From positions 1 through 64,000 of the forward strand of contig JAIWZP010000059.1 of the NCBI GenBank assembly GCA_025201375.1: a DNA stretch of 64,000 nt, read 5' to 3'. Origin of the DNA: Gongronella butleri. Its lineage: Eukaryota; Mucoromycota; Mucoromycetes; Mucorales; Cunninghamellaceae. Below the pieces are notes generated by a model. That model made no database searches. It saw only the letters and a program-made list of their open reading frames with translations, and was not told the origin of the DNA. Below are positions 1 through 9,065 of this stretch, piece by piece. The position numbers were made by a program, and so were the translations under genes. Every line of letters starts with the position of its first letter. The stretch's first letter is position 1.

Positions 1-1057
1 CGTTTAGTAAAAACACTTGATAATTGCGCCTTTGCCGCCGCCCACGGCCAAAATGGCATAAAATCGCGTAAAGTGCGATTATCTCGAAATTTTATTAAGT
101 TACGTAACGGACACCGTGTGAGAACTTTATTCGATTCTAAATCAAAATTTACATCGACAACGCGGAACAGAATTACGAATTGAGCGATTTTTGAGGCACT
201 TGTATTAGAGCAGAAACTGCAATGACAGGGCGAAATCGGCGCAAATCGCTAAGTGCTCAAAATCCAGCAATCTGACATGCATTTCAGACTTCACCATCAT
301 ACGATTTACTGTAGAATCATCTATTACCTCATAGAACGTCTGTCAAAGCATCAAGAACGCAAAGCCAAGTGCACACAAAAGGCCAATGGCATTGCCCAAC
401 TCTTACTTTATATCACACAATTCAACATACAGTAGGCCACATTTACTGTATGTATTTTTTTGTTTTTTTTGCGTCGCCTCGCACACCACATCCCTCGCAC
501 TCGTTCCTCGCTCATTGTCGCAGCACGTCCGCGTCCACCTTGTGCTTGGCCCGCACGCGTCCTTTTTATACGCGCTCGTTTCAAAACACGCGTCGCAACG
601 CGTTCAACGCGTGAATACTGAAAAACTGAATACAGTAATTGGCTCGGCTCCCGCCTCGCCCGATCTTCACGCGCATCCCATTCATGTCTTGCTTGGTCAC
701 CAGCATTGTCCAACAAGACGTCCAGTCATCGTCATTATTCACCTCGTCTTTACTGTAGCCGCGCGACACACGCATCTCAAGCCAAGCCTCGTTCCCGCCG
801 CGCCGCAAGCGCGCAAGTCTGTAATTGGTTGGATACAGTAGCGTAGATAGATAGCGTACAGTACTGACGCGTTGTGCTGAGTCAAGTCAATATTGCTGTG
901 GGAATCGATGCAATGATAACCAAAAAAGATGTTTTGCTGTGTATGTAGTAAAAATGCTGTTTGTCGACGACGTACGGAGCGATTGACGTGCAATAGTGAT
1001 CGAATGTGTGGTGTGGAAGGGGAAGAGTGTGTATAAAGTAGAGATGAACGTAGAACT
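1..1057. other. Gene-free intergenic DNA
   Basis: No reading frame here shows a recognisable domain or a coherent exon chain. The stretch is AT-rich and contains several copies of the short palindromic motif TAC(A/T)GTA (for example near 431, 834 and 858), a motif that recurs in other gene-free parts of the window. It ends at the foldback element that begins at 1060. Confidence 0.6.
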
Positions 1058-1059
1058 TA

Positions 1060-2074
1060 CAGTACCGTCCCCTACCAAAAAAAGTGTCCCCTAGTCAATT
1101 TTTCTGCAGTGCCATCTGAAAAATTTATCACTTTAATCTCATCTGTATTGATCAATAATGGCTCGAATGACATGAAACTTTGTACAAACGATAGTTAGGA
1201 GGTATAAAAAAGACTATGAAATTATAAAATGAATACAGAAAGCGGGTTTTGAAATAGAGCAAAAAAGGGGAACCTGACGCGTCACGCGACGCGACGCGTA
1301 CCCAAGCTTATACAATGGCCTGTGGAGACGAGTTGACATTATGAATCAATATCCCCAAATTTTTCTGAGACAATCATGGAAGTGTCTGATTATTTCTGCC
1401 AATTCATTTTAGGGCACACGTGTCATGCCAGAGCACAGCGTGTCAATTAGTCAAATTGTCACTGTGACGCGCCAACCGCCAAAAAAGTATGGAAAAATGA
1501 TTTTATCTCTAGCAAACAATTTTAATCTCTTTGTTGACTTGAAACTATGATAGTCATTTACTTTGAAAGCCTAAGAGTGGATACTATTGAGTAGCTGTGT
1601 TTATATCAACCAGGTAGGGCATCAGGTCACATTAAGGAAAGCGCGGCAAATGGCGCGTTCGACGCGTCACAGTGACAATTTGACTAATTGACACGCTGTG
1701 CTCTGGCATGACACGTGTGCCCTAAAATGAATTGGCAGAAATAATCAGACACTTCCACGATTGTCTCAGAAAAATTTGGGGATATTGATTCATAATGTCA
1801 ACTCGTCTCCACAGGCCATTGTATAAGCTTGGGTACGCGTCGCGTCGCGTGACGCGTCAGGTTCCCCTTTTTTGCTCTATTTCAAAACCCGCTTTCTGTA
1901 TTCATTTTATAATTTCATAGTCTTTTTTATACCTCCTAACTATCGTTTGTACAAAGTTTCATGTCATTCGAGCCATTATTGATCAATACAGATGAGATTA
2001 AAGTGATAAATTTTTCAGATGGCACTGCAGAAAAATTGACTAGGGGACACTTTTTTTGGTAGGGGACGGTACAG
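1060..2074. mobile_element. Foldback transposon with 412-bp terminal inverted repeats
   Basis: Bases 1060-1471 and 1663-2074 are reverse complements of each other over 412 bp, with only a few mismatches visible (for example one base in the terminal CAGT/CTGT and one near 1376). They are separated by a 191-bp unrelated centre (1472-1662). The outer ends read C(A/T)GTACCGTCCCC and are flanked on both sides by TA (1058-1059 and 2075-2076), which fits a TA target-site duplication as used by Tc1/mariner-type transposases. The arms carry no transposase reading frame, so this is a non-autonomous element. The near-identity of the arms suggests recent insertion or arm homogenisation. Superfamily assignment is inferred only from the TA and the CAGT-like end. 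Confidence 0.85.
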
Positions 2075-2097
2075 TACGGTACGGTATAGTATGTGCA

Positions 2098-2275
2098 CAG
2101 TAGAATGCCTCTATATCGGCATTTTCAAAATCAAATTTTTGCCTGCCGTGCCAAATGCCGATACACGAAACAGCGTCTAGCGCTTGAAGTCGTCAAATGA
2201 CACTGAGATTGCGCCGTTATAAGGTCAAAACCGATATAGAGGCTGCCGATATTATACTGTAGCGGCATTCTACTG
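2098..2275. mobile_element. Candidate MITE with 12-bp inverted ends
   Basis: The segment starts with CAGTAGAATGCC and ends with its reverse complement GGCATTCTACTG. A second inverted pair just inside (CTCTATATCGG near 2112 and CCGATATAGAG near 2232) strengthens the symmetry. It is 178 bp, has no coding capacity and lies only 23 bp from the larger foldback element. No clear target-site duplication is visible. The inner part might simply be a decayed copy of a longer element. Confidence 0.5.
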
Positions 2276-2299
2276 CAGTGCAGTACCTTCACTGTATGA

Positions 2300-3140
2300 A
2301 AAATGCATTTTCTCAGGACTGAGTTATCCGACCTCTGGAAAAACTTTGAATCATCGAAGTCTTGAGTCGACGAGTGTCCACTTGCCTAAATTTGGAGCCA
2401 AATGGTCAGGTTCATCTGGCAGAACATGTAAAATATACAGTAGTTTGGCGTTGGGGTTTCACTAGCAAACATGAGTCTCGAGATTTCTCGAGACTGAGTG
2501 ATCCGATTCGCGAACAAATTTAACACTGTTGAAGAACCGGGTCTACCATCAACTGGTCCAAATTTGGGACTAGACGAGCGAGTTTCTGAGAAGAGCCAGT
2601 TTCACAGGCGTAAATAATGGGGCACGATCATCAGCATTTTGTCTCGTACTGCGGCAACGGCTTAGCGTCCCGACACGTGAGTTACCTCAAATGAATCAGC
2701 GAGCAAACGCGGTAAAAGCACTTGTAATTTGGAGATATCGCTTCGAGTTTTTGGTGAGTTAGCCTTGAGGGGTCGTTTTGACCCTGATTTTGCGCAAAAT
2801 GCAATTTCTCAGGACTGAGTGACCCGATGTCTGAAAAACTTGACGTCATTGGAATTTTGTGTTCATCATTCTCTAGTTCAAATATAGACCTGAGGAACAA
2901 GATTCGGAGGATGCGCCCAGTAAAAGTGGGTACGGTTTTGTCCAATTTGGTAACGCACGCGACAACGGCCCAACGGACCGACGCGTGAGTCACCTCAAAA
3001 GAAAGAGCGGCCAAACGCGGCAAAAGCGCTTGTGGTTTGGAGAGATCGCATTGAGATCTCGGCGAGTTGTTGTAGCATTCAGAAGATTTCGGGTAAAAAC
3101 GCGTGTGTGCGGCACAGTGGCGCGTTGGACGCGTCGAATC
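2300..3140. repeat. Degenerate tandem repeat, family B
   Basis: Two to three diverged units of roughly 300 bp follow one another. Shared landmarks are a block reading like GGACTGAGTGATCCGA (about 2318, 2492 and 2814) and a block reading like GACGCGTGAGTCACCTCAAA (about 2673 and 2977), followed by AAACGCGG(T/C)AAAAGC. A further copy lies at 36.58-37.33 kb. Open frames across this block (for example a 161-codon frame on the minus strand) are not conserved between units, so it is treated as non-coding repeat DNA of unknown origin. Confidence 0.6.
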
Positions 3141-3423
3141 ACGTTTCACTCTTGAAGCAGTGTTCATAGGTAGCCATCATTGGATTATTTTAATTCAAGG
3201 AGCACAAAAAAAGGTATAAGACGCGAGGCAAGTACATTCAAAAGCATGGGAAAGAGAAAAAGTTGTACACAAAACGAAGGGAAGGGAGTGGTGAAAGCCA
3301 AGATAGAGTAATAAAAGAAAAAGGATATCTAGATCATACGCACTGGGAAAAAAAAGGTTTGGCGGGAGGTGGGGAAACAGTTGGGGAGGCATCGATGTAT
3401 CCTTTTGGCGGGGTTTTGGCGGC

Positions 3424-4102
3424 TTAAAATGCCTTTTTGTGGATAATGTCTGGGTCTTCTTGGTATTCCTCGGCGGACACCCACATCTTTTTAAATGTGC
3501 TGAGCGATGCGAGAATGGACCCGCCGATCCAAGTGCTGTATTTTCGCTCGGGCGGCGCGTAAATTCGAATTTTAATGTCCTTGAGCGACAAGCGCTTGAC
3601 CTCGGACAACAAGCGCTCACCAAAGCCTAGATGAAAACGAGGATCAGCACGACGTCCAATTTTTTTTTTTTTTTTTTTACCTTTGCACAGAGTGGAGCCG
3701 CCCGAGAGGACAATGTTGGAATAGAGGGATTTGCGCAGATCAAGGTCGGCGCGGCCAATGCAGTCGACAATGGTCTGGTGGACGCCTGGATATTCCTCAC
3801 CAATGAGCTCGGGCTGGAAGAGGATCTCGGGCGCGCGGAAGCGCTCTGCACCGAGCTTGATGATGTTGCCGTCAGGCAGCATAAAGTCGTCCATCTTGCC
3901 ACTCGTCTCCTTCTCCTCCTTGGCAGGGTTCAATGCCACGTAGCATGTCTTTTCCTTGATGATACGCACCACCTCCTTCTCGGCCGTAGTGCGGAAATTG
4001 TATCCGGCCTTGCGCAGCAACAGCTGAAGGTGTTCCGTGACATCTCTAATTTAAAAGAATAAAAAGGGGAGATGTGAGATGCGTGATCTCGCAATGCTTC
4101 CT

Positions 4103-4147
<45 letters not shown>

Positions 4148-4988
4148 CGGCCAGCAATGTCGATGCGGCGGATGGCATGCGGGACGGCAAAGCCCTCGTA
4201 GACGGGAACAGAGTGGGTGACACCATCGCCGGCATCGACAACAATGCCTGTGGTGCGGCCGGACGAATACAGACTGAGGACGGCCTGGATGGACGTGAAG
4301 AGCGCAGGCACGTTGAACGTCTCAAAGAAGATTTGCGCCGCATTGTCGCGGTTGGAGCGCGGATTCAAGGGTGCTTCGGTCAAAAGCACCGGATGCTTAT
4401 TAAAAAGAAAAAAAAAAGATGCAAATGAGGAATTGGATCCCAAACCAACGTTCTCAAGCAATTTTTTGTACCTCTTCCGAGAGCGTCTTTAGCTCGTCGG
4501 TGTAAATGTATTGCCAGATGCGCTCCATGTCCTCCCAATCGGTGACAATGCCGTGTTCCAGGGGGTAGCGGATCTTTAGCAAGCCACGCAGCTCTTGCGC
4601 CTTGCGCCCAATGAACGTGTCGCCCTCTACAGCACCGGCCATGATGCGCACGTGCTTGGGCCGGCCAACCCTGATGAATTGAAAGGTAAAAAATGAGAAA
4701 CACGCGTGATTTGCGCGTAAACAAGCTTACAATGAGGGGAAAAAGCACTTTGGCTGCTCTTCACCGGCAAAGCCGGCCTTGATAACGCCAGAGCCCTGAA
4801 TAAAATAACGCGGTGAGCAAAGAAAAAAAGAAAACAAGAATAAAACAAGAAAAAGGTCTTGATGACGGCTTTTACATTGTCAATGACGACGGGCTGGTTG
4901 GTAAGGACCTAGTGGCAACAAAAGAAAAGGTAAGTGGCTTGAAAGAGGCAAGAAAAAACGCGCGTACATCGTCGAATTCCGAGTTCAT
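3424..4988 (-). CDS. ARP1: Dynactin actin-related protein Arp1 (centractin)
   Basis: Seven exons on the minus strand (4968-4988, 4876-4908, 4731-4795, 4472-4670, 4148-4395, 3681-4045, 3424-3626) give 377 residues, the usual Arp1 length. Arp1 forms the short actin-like filament of dynactin, the activator of cytoplasmic dynein on microtubules. The product has the actin-fold nucleotide-binding segments ([16 protein letters not shown] near the N terminus, [13 protein letters not shown] in the middle, LSGGSTL towards the end). Its C terminus, [13 protein letters not shown] then [11 protein letters not shown] and IIHKKAF, is Arp1-like rather than conventional actin-like. The first two exons are tiny (21 and 33 nt). 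The start was chosen because it gives the [16 protein letters not shown] terminus in phase. It shares a 207-bp divergent intergenic region with CDT1. Confidence 0.95.
4109..4144. repeat. (CT)n microsatellite in an Arp1 intron
   Basis: An almost perfect CT dinucleotide run lies directly next to the donor of Arp1 intron 5. Read on the gene strand the intron starts GTAAGAGAGAGA. It is probably length-polymorphic. Confidence 0.9.
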
Positions 4989-5195
4989 TGCGCGCAAAGA
5001 TGAAGCAGTAAGCAAGAGTGAAAGGAAAAAGGAGCACAAAGAAATGAAAGGGGAAAGCCAAAAAAAAGGGGGAGAAATTGATGATGGCCGGCGGCGTTTG
5101 AAATACAGGCGCGCGTTGGACAAGTCACAAAAGTGTGCTCAATCAATTTTTTTCAGGCCGTTTGCCCTTTTTCTTTCCCTTTTTCCGCGTCTCCC
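4989..5195. promoter_or_regulatory. Shared divergent promoter region of Arp1 and CDT1
   Basis: Only 207 bp separate the two start codons of the head-to-head genes, so both promoters and 5' leaders must lie here or inside the genes. No clear TATA box is visible. Purine-rich and pyrimidine-rich tracts occupy most of the space. Confidence 0.5.
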
Positions 5196-7067
5196 ATGCA
5201 ACAAACAGCCTGGCTTTCACAACGAAGAGTACGTGCGCGTTGTTTTTCAGACCAACTGGACTTATTTATTTCTCTTTGATAGAAGCGGCGCGTTGAGCAG
5301 TCGCAGGAAAGCAACAAGCGCCATCAGACGGACGGCAAGGCATTTGGAGCACCCATGCTTGTGGAAGAGGTTTCCAAGCAGCCCGCCATGGTGGTCGAGG
5401 TAGGACTAATTGCTCTGAAATCACAAGAGGCCTGCTCACATCCCAATTTTTTTTTTTTTTTTTTTAGTCTGTAAAGCGTGTGAACGAAGCGCCAGCCAAA
5501 AACGCCGGGTCGAGAAAGAAGACAAAGGTGACGAGCAGCAACCAGACGAAGCTGACCGACCTTCTCACGCGCCAACGACCGGCCACACGCGCTGCCGCCA
5601 AGGCTGGTGCCTCTGACGCCACAAAAGAGGCCATTGTCACCAAGGACGACGAAAAAAACGATGCAAACGATACAAACGAGCACAACGACAGCGAAACGAC
5701 CTCGTCGCAGGAAGAAGTAGCCGACGATGAGGCTGAAGCGTCAGGGATGACGACGCCGCCGATGCAGGAACGCGACGAGCAGCTCAAATCGCAATCATCC
5801 GCGCCCACACCCACCCTCCACGCTCAAAACACGCCATTGACACCCGTCACGCCTTCCAATGCCGCCGATGCTGCCGCCAAATACGCTTACCTGAAGGACC
5901 GCGCACCTATCTCACCCGTGCATCACAAGGTAATCAAAAAGCACCGCAATTCGCCTTGCTGTGTGCTCAATTTATCAATTTTTTTTATTTTTATTTATTT
6001 TTTTTTAGCTTGAAAAGGAGCGTCTCAAGAACGAAGTTAAAAAGCAAAGCACCCGAGCCGAAGAGGAGGCGTCGGACGCGACGCCGCAGTATTTACCCGC
6101 CACGGCATGCATCCCAGAGGTAAAAAAAAAAAAAAAAATCACGTGAATTCAATGGTTTTGTACTCAGTTTGCCCATTTTTCTAAAGCTTGAGAAGAAGCG
6201 TATCAGCGAGGAGTGCAAGACGCTGGACAAGCTCGTTGCCGCCCTCGATACGACGCTGACGTTCCACGCGGCGCGCAATGTCACTGCCTTTTTCCACAAG
6301 ATCCAGCCCATGTTGCGCAATTCCACGCGAAAGTACGTTGTCGTTGCCCCTCGATACGCGCATTGCTTTTTCCTGGCTAATTCACCGTCTTGTTTTGCAT
6401 TTACGACATAGGAACATTGAACTGTCACACCTGTGCAAAGTCTTGTTTATTGCACCCGAGCTGTACGACGTGGAGACCAAGTTGCTCAAGGAGTTTAGCA
6501 AGGATGTCGAGGCGCACCAAGTGGCCATTGGCAAGCAATACACGGTGCCCATGACTGGCAAGGACATTGCAGGGCGCAACAGCCTCATTCACTCGCGCAC
6601 CAGCGAGTATTTCGAAAAGCATCAAGAGGTATTTTTTTTTTTTTTTTTTTGGTATCATTTCGCATTGCGTGCTCTCTCCAAGTGCTGACCCTGCCCCATT
6701 GCTTCTTCCAGCCAAATGCGACAATACCCGAGAAATCATTACCCAAGCTTGACAAGGTGGTGGACAAGAAAGAATGGCTGAAAACAGCCAATTTGCCTGA
6801 ACACGTATGTTGCCCCCCCTTTTTTTTTTTAAAAAAAATGGCTGACTTTTATGCTTCTCTAGGTGCGCTCGGTGTTGGAGCTGCAGGAAAAGAAGAAGGA
6901 AATCAAGGAAGAGCAGGCCAAGCCGCGTCCCGAGCCTCAAGGCACGACAAAGCAGCGCGCAAAGGCCCTTTTGGAACGCGTAAGACGAGACGCAATCAAC
7001 ATAAAGACAAAAGCTCACTCTTTCATTTTTTTATATATCATAGTTGCGCAACAAGAAGAAGAATTAA
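5196..7067 (+). CDS. CDT1: DNA replication licensing factor CDT1
   Basis: Nine exons (5196-5228, 5283-5399, 5468-5929, 6009-6119, 6187-6332, 6412-6628, 6712-6804, 6863-6979, 7044-7067) encode 439 residues. CDT1 loads the MCM2-7 helicase onto origins with ORC and Cdc6. Residues 76-87 read QTKLTDLLTRQR: a PCNA-interacting box with the TD pair and a basic residue four places after the second hydrophobic, the signature of a PIP degron read by CRL4-Cdt2. The region from about 205 (LDTTLTFHAARN, then AFFHKIQPML and LSHLCKVLFIAPELY) resembles the central winged-helix (geminin-binding-like) CDT1 domain. The C-terminal block with LPEHVRSVLELQEKKKE resembles the MCM-binding region. Residues between about 100 and 200 are acidic and Ser/Thr/Pro-rich. 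Identification rests on motif memory, not a search. Confidence 0.75.
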
Positions 7068-7088
7068 AGTGTTTTAAAAGTCTGAGTC

Positions 7089-7094
7089 AATAAA
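7089..7094 (+). terminator. Likely polyadenylation signal of CDT1
   Basis: AATAAA lies 22 nt after the CDT1 stop codon and is the only canonical hexamer before the next promoter. Confidence 0.55.
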
Positions 7095-7291
7095 CAAAGA
7101 ATCACATTTTGCATGGAAACGGCATTTGTATGCTGGCATCGGGGTGTTTAGAGGCTTTGGGAAAGTGAAGATTGAGCGGCGCGTGAGAGATGGGCACAGA
7201 CAATAGACACAAAAAAAAAAAAAAGGGTGCGTGGGAGACCATTTCTTTTTTTTTTTTTTTTTTTTTTTTTTGTGGCGCGGTCATGGATTGT

Positions 7292-7331
7292 GCCAACCAA
7301 TTTTGCCAGGTCGCCAACCAATTTTGCCAGG
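7292..7331 (+). promoter_or_regulatory. Twin 19-bp promoter repeat with CCAAT cores
   Basis: The 19-mer GCCAACCAATTTTGCCAGG occurs twice without mismatch at 7292-7310 and 7313-7331, 21 bp apart, so both copies face the same side of the helix. Each contains a CCAAT core. They lie about 65 bp upstream of a TATA box and about 165 bp upstream of the start of the DUF4097-like gene, so they are probably its upstream activating sites. The binding factor is unknown. Confidence 0.6.
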
Positions 7332-7394
7332 AAATGTGCCAAGCGAAAAACCCAAGAGGTGCCAGGTGATACAGCCAAGCGGCAAATGAAAATG

Positions 7395-7400
7395 TATAAA
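7395..7400 (+). promoter_or_regulatory. TATA box of the DUF4097-like gene
   Basis: TATAAA within GTATAAAAAG lies 93 bp before the chosen ATG and downstream of the twin CCAAT repeats. Long T runs (7246-7271 and 7424-7441) flank it and probably keep nucleosomes away. Confidence 0.55.
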
Positions 7401-7492
7401 AAGTGGTCGATCTGGTGGATCGATTTTTTTTTTTTTTTTTTTCACTACACACACACACTCCACTTTTTTATTCTTTCTCGCTCTTATTCACT

Positions 7493-8890
7493 ATGCAGTC
7501 TATGTCTGACGTTGAGAAGCAGCCCCTTTTGGAGCAATACCAATATGGCCATGCTGTGGACGCGTGCCCTTGCCGGCAAGCGGGCTATGTGGACTATCGC
7601 GCGGCCGAGGCGCGTCGCAACAGGCGCAAGCGCCGGTTTGGCTGGTTGTTCTTTGGCTTCATGGCGCTGATGCTTGTTGGTTTCAGCCATCGCCAACGCA
7701 TTAATCACTACATGCATCATCACCACCAAGGCAACCTTGAGCGCCAGCCCCAGATCAGCGCCAATGCGCTCTCCACGTCCGTCCAGGATAAGGTCTCGCT
7801 CGCGCACGGCCTCACCTATTGCTCAACCAGCCCCACCATCCCCTGGCACGGAAATACCGAAATTGACCTTTCCGAGGGCACCGTCGGCCTGTCCGTCGCT
7901 CACAAGGCACACACGGGCGGCAAAGTGTCCCTGAGGGTAAGAAAGAAAAAAAGCAACAAAAAACAAAAAAAAATGGGGGACGCGAAAGAACTAAAAGCTT
8001 TTTTTATTCTTTTTCATGCGAAAAAAAAAAAACAGGGAGGCGATGTCCGTGTCGTACAAAATGCAGAGCTCAAGACGCCTCGTGTCACCATTCTCGTGCA
8101 CTTGGATACTGATGAGTTGCAAGATGAGGTCACCTTGGAACAAAAGCAAGAGGAAGGCTTCTTGGGATTGATTCTTCACGTAAGCACACAACCCTTGTCA
8201 AATTTTTTTCTTTCGCGGACCAACCTTATTTTTTTTGATCCAATTAGACGCAGCACAACAACTGGGAGAACGGGTGCCTGACGATTAATGTCAAGGTGGA
8301 ATTGCCCGCCCTGGACTCTTTGGAAATCCTGGATCTTGGCTTCATTTCGAATGATGTGACGTTCGAGGAGGCTTTCAAGTTCAAGTACGTGCTGCACACG
8401 GCGACGGTGAGCGGCCACATTATTGGGCAAAAGGTGCTTGCTGCGCCAGAGCTCCAATTTGCCACCGTGTCGGGCAATGTGAATGCTGAGGTGGATGAGA
8501 TTGATGGCACGCTCAATATTCATGCTGTCTCGGGCAACGTGGAAATCCGCGTGCTCCACATTGAAAAGACATCTGACGTCAAGGCCGAGGCCGTCTCTGG
8601 CAATGTCAAGCTGGTCGTGGTAAGTCCATTGAACACTGAAAGGGAGACAATAGGGCGCCAAAACACTCATTTTTTTTATTTAGCCCTCTTCGTTTGATTC
8701 CTCGTTCAAAATGTCCGTTCTGAGCGGCCAAGCGACATTGGACACGTCTGTTCCCGAAAAGACGCACTTTAAGGTGCACAGGGGCCCTGTTGGCAAGACC
8801 ATCACCGGCTACGTTGGCGACAGCGACGACCAGGTCAGCCACATTGAACTGAACACCGTCTCTGGCAACGTGCATCTCGCCTACGAGTAA
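7493..8890 (+). CDS. Single-pass membrane protein with DUF4097-like beta repeats
   Basis: Four exons (7493-7936, 8036-8179, 8248-8619, 8684-8890) encode 388 residues. A basic stretch (about 41-48, RRNRRKRR) precedes one hydrophobic segment (about 49-64, GWLFFGFMALMLVGF), giving a type II topology with a short cytosolic tail and a large lumenal or extracellular part. The C-terminal half contains recurring short strands of the pattern (A/H/T)VSGNV (near ATVSGHI, ATVSGNV, HAVSGNV, EAVSGNV, NTVSGNV). This is typical of the DUF4097 'putative adhesin' beta-solenoid fold found in bacteria and fungi, whose function is poorly known. The gene has its own TATA box and twin CCAAT repeats upstream. It converges on DBP10, with 175 bp between the stop codons. 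Confidence 0.75.
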
Positions 8891-9065
8891 AGATTTCCAC
8901 CTCCAATTTCCATATCATACCAATTCCGCTCCTCCAGCCTCTCTTTTGGCCTCCTTTCTTTCTTTTCTTTTTTTTTTTTTCAAACAAAATCTATGAATGC
9001 TACATTTTTATGAATATGATGAATAAAATAAAACCAAAAGAAATAACCAAAAAAAAAAGACCAAT

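Noticed and set aside
2682..3167. 161-codon minus-strand frame in family B repeat
   Set aside because: Not conserved in the second family B copy and without recognisable domain; similarity follows DNA repeat landmarks rather than protein.
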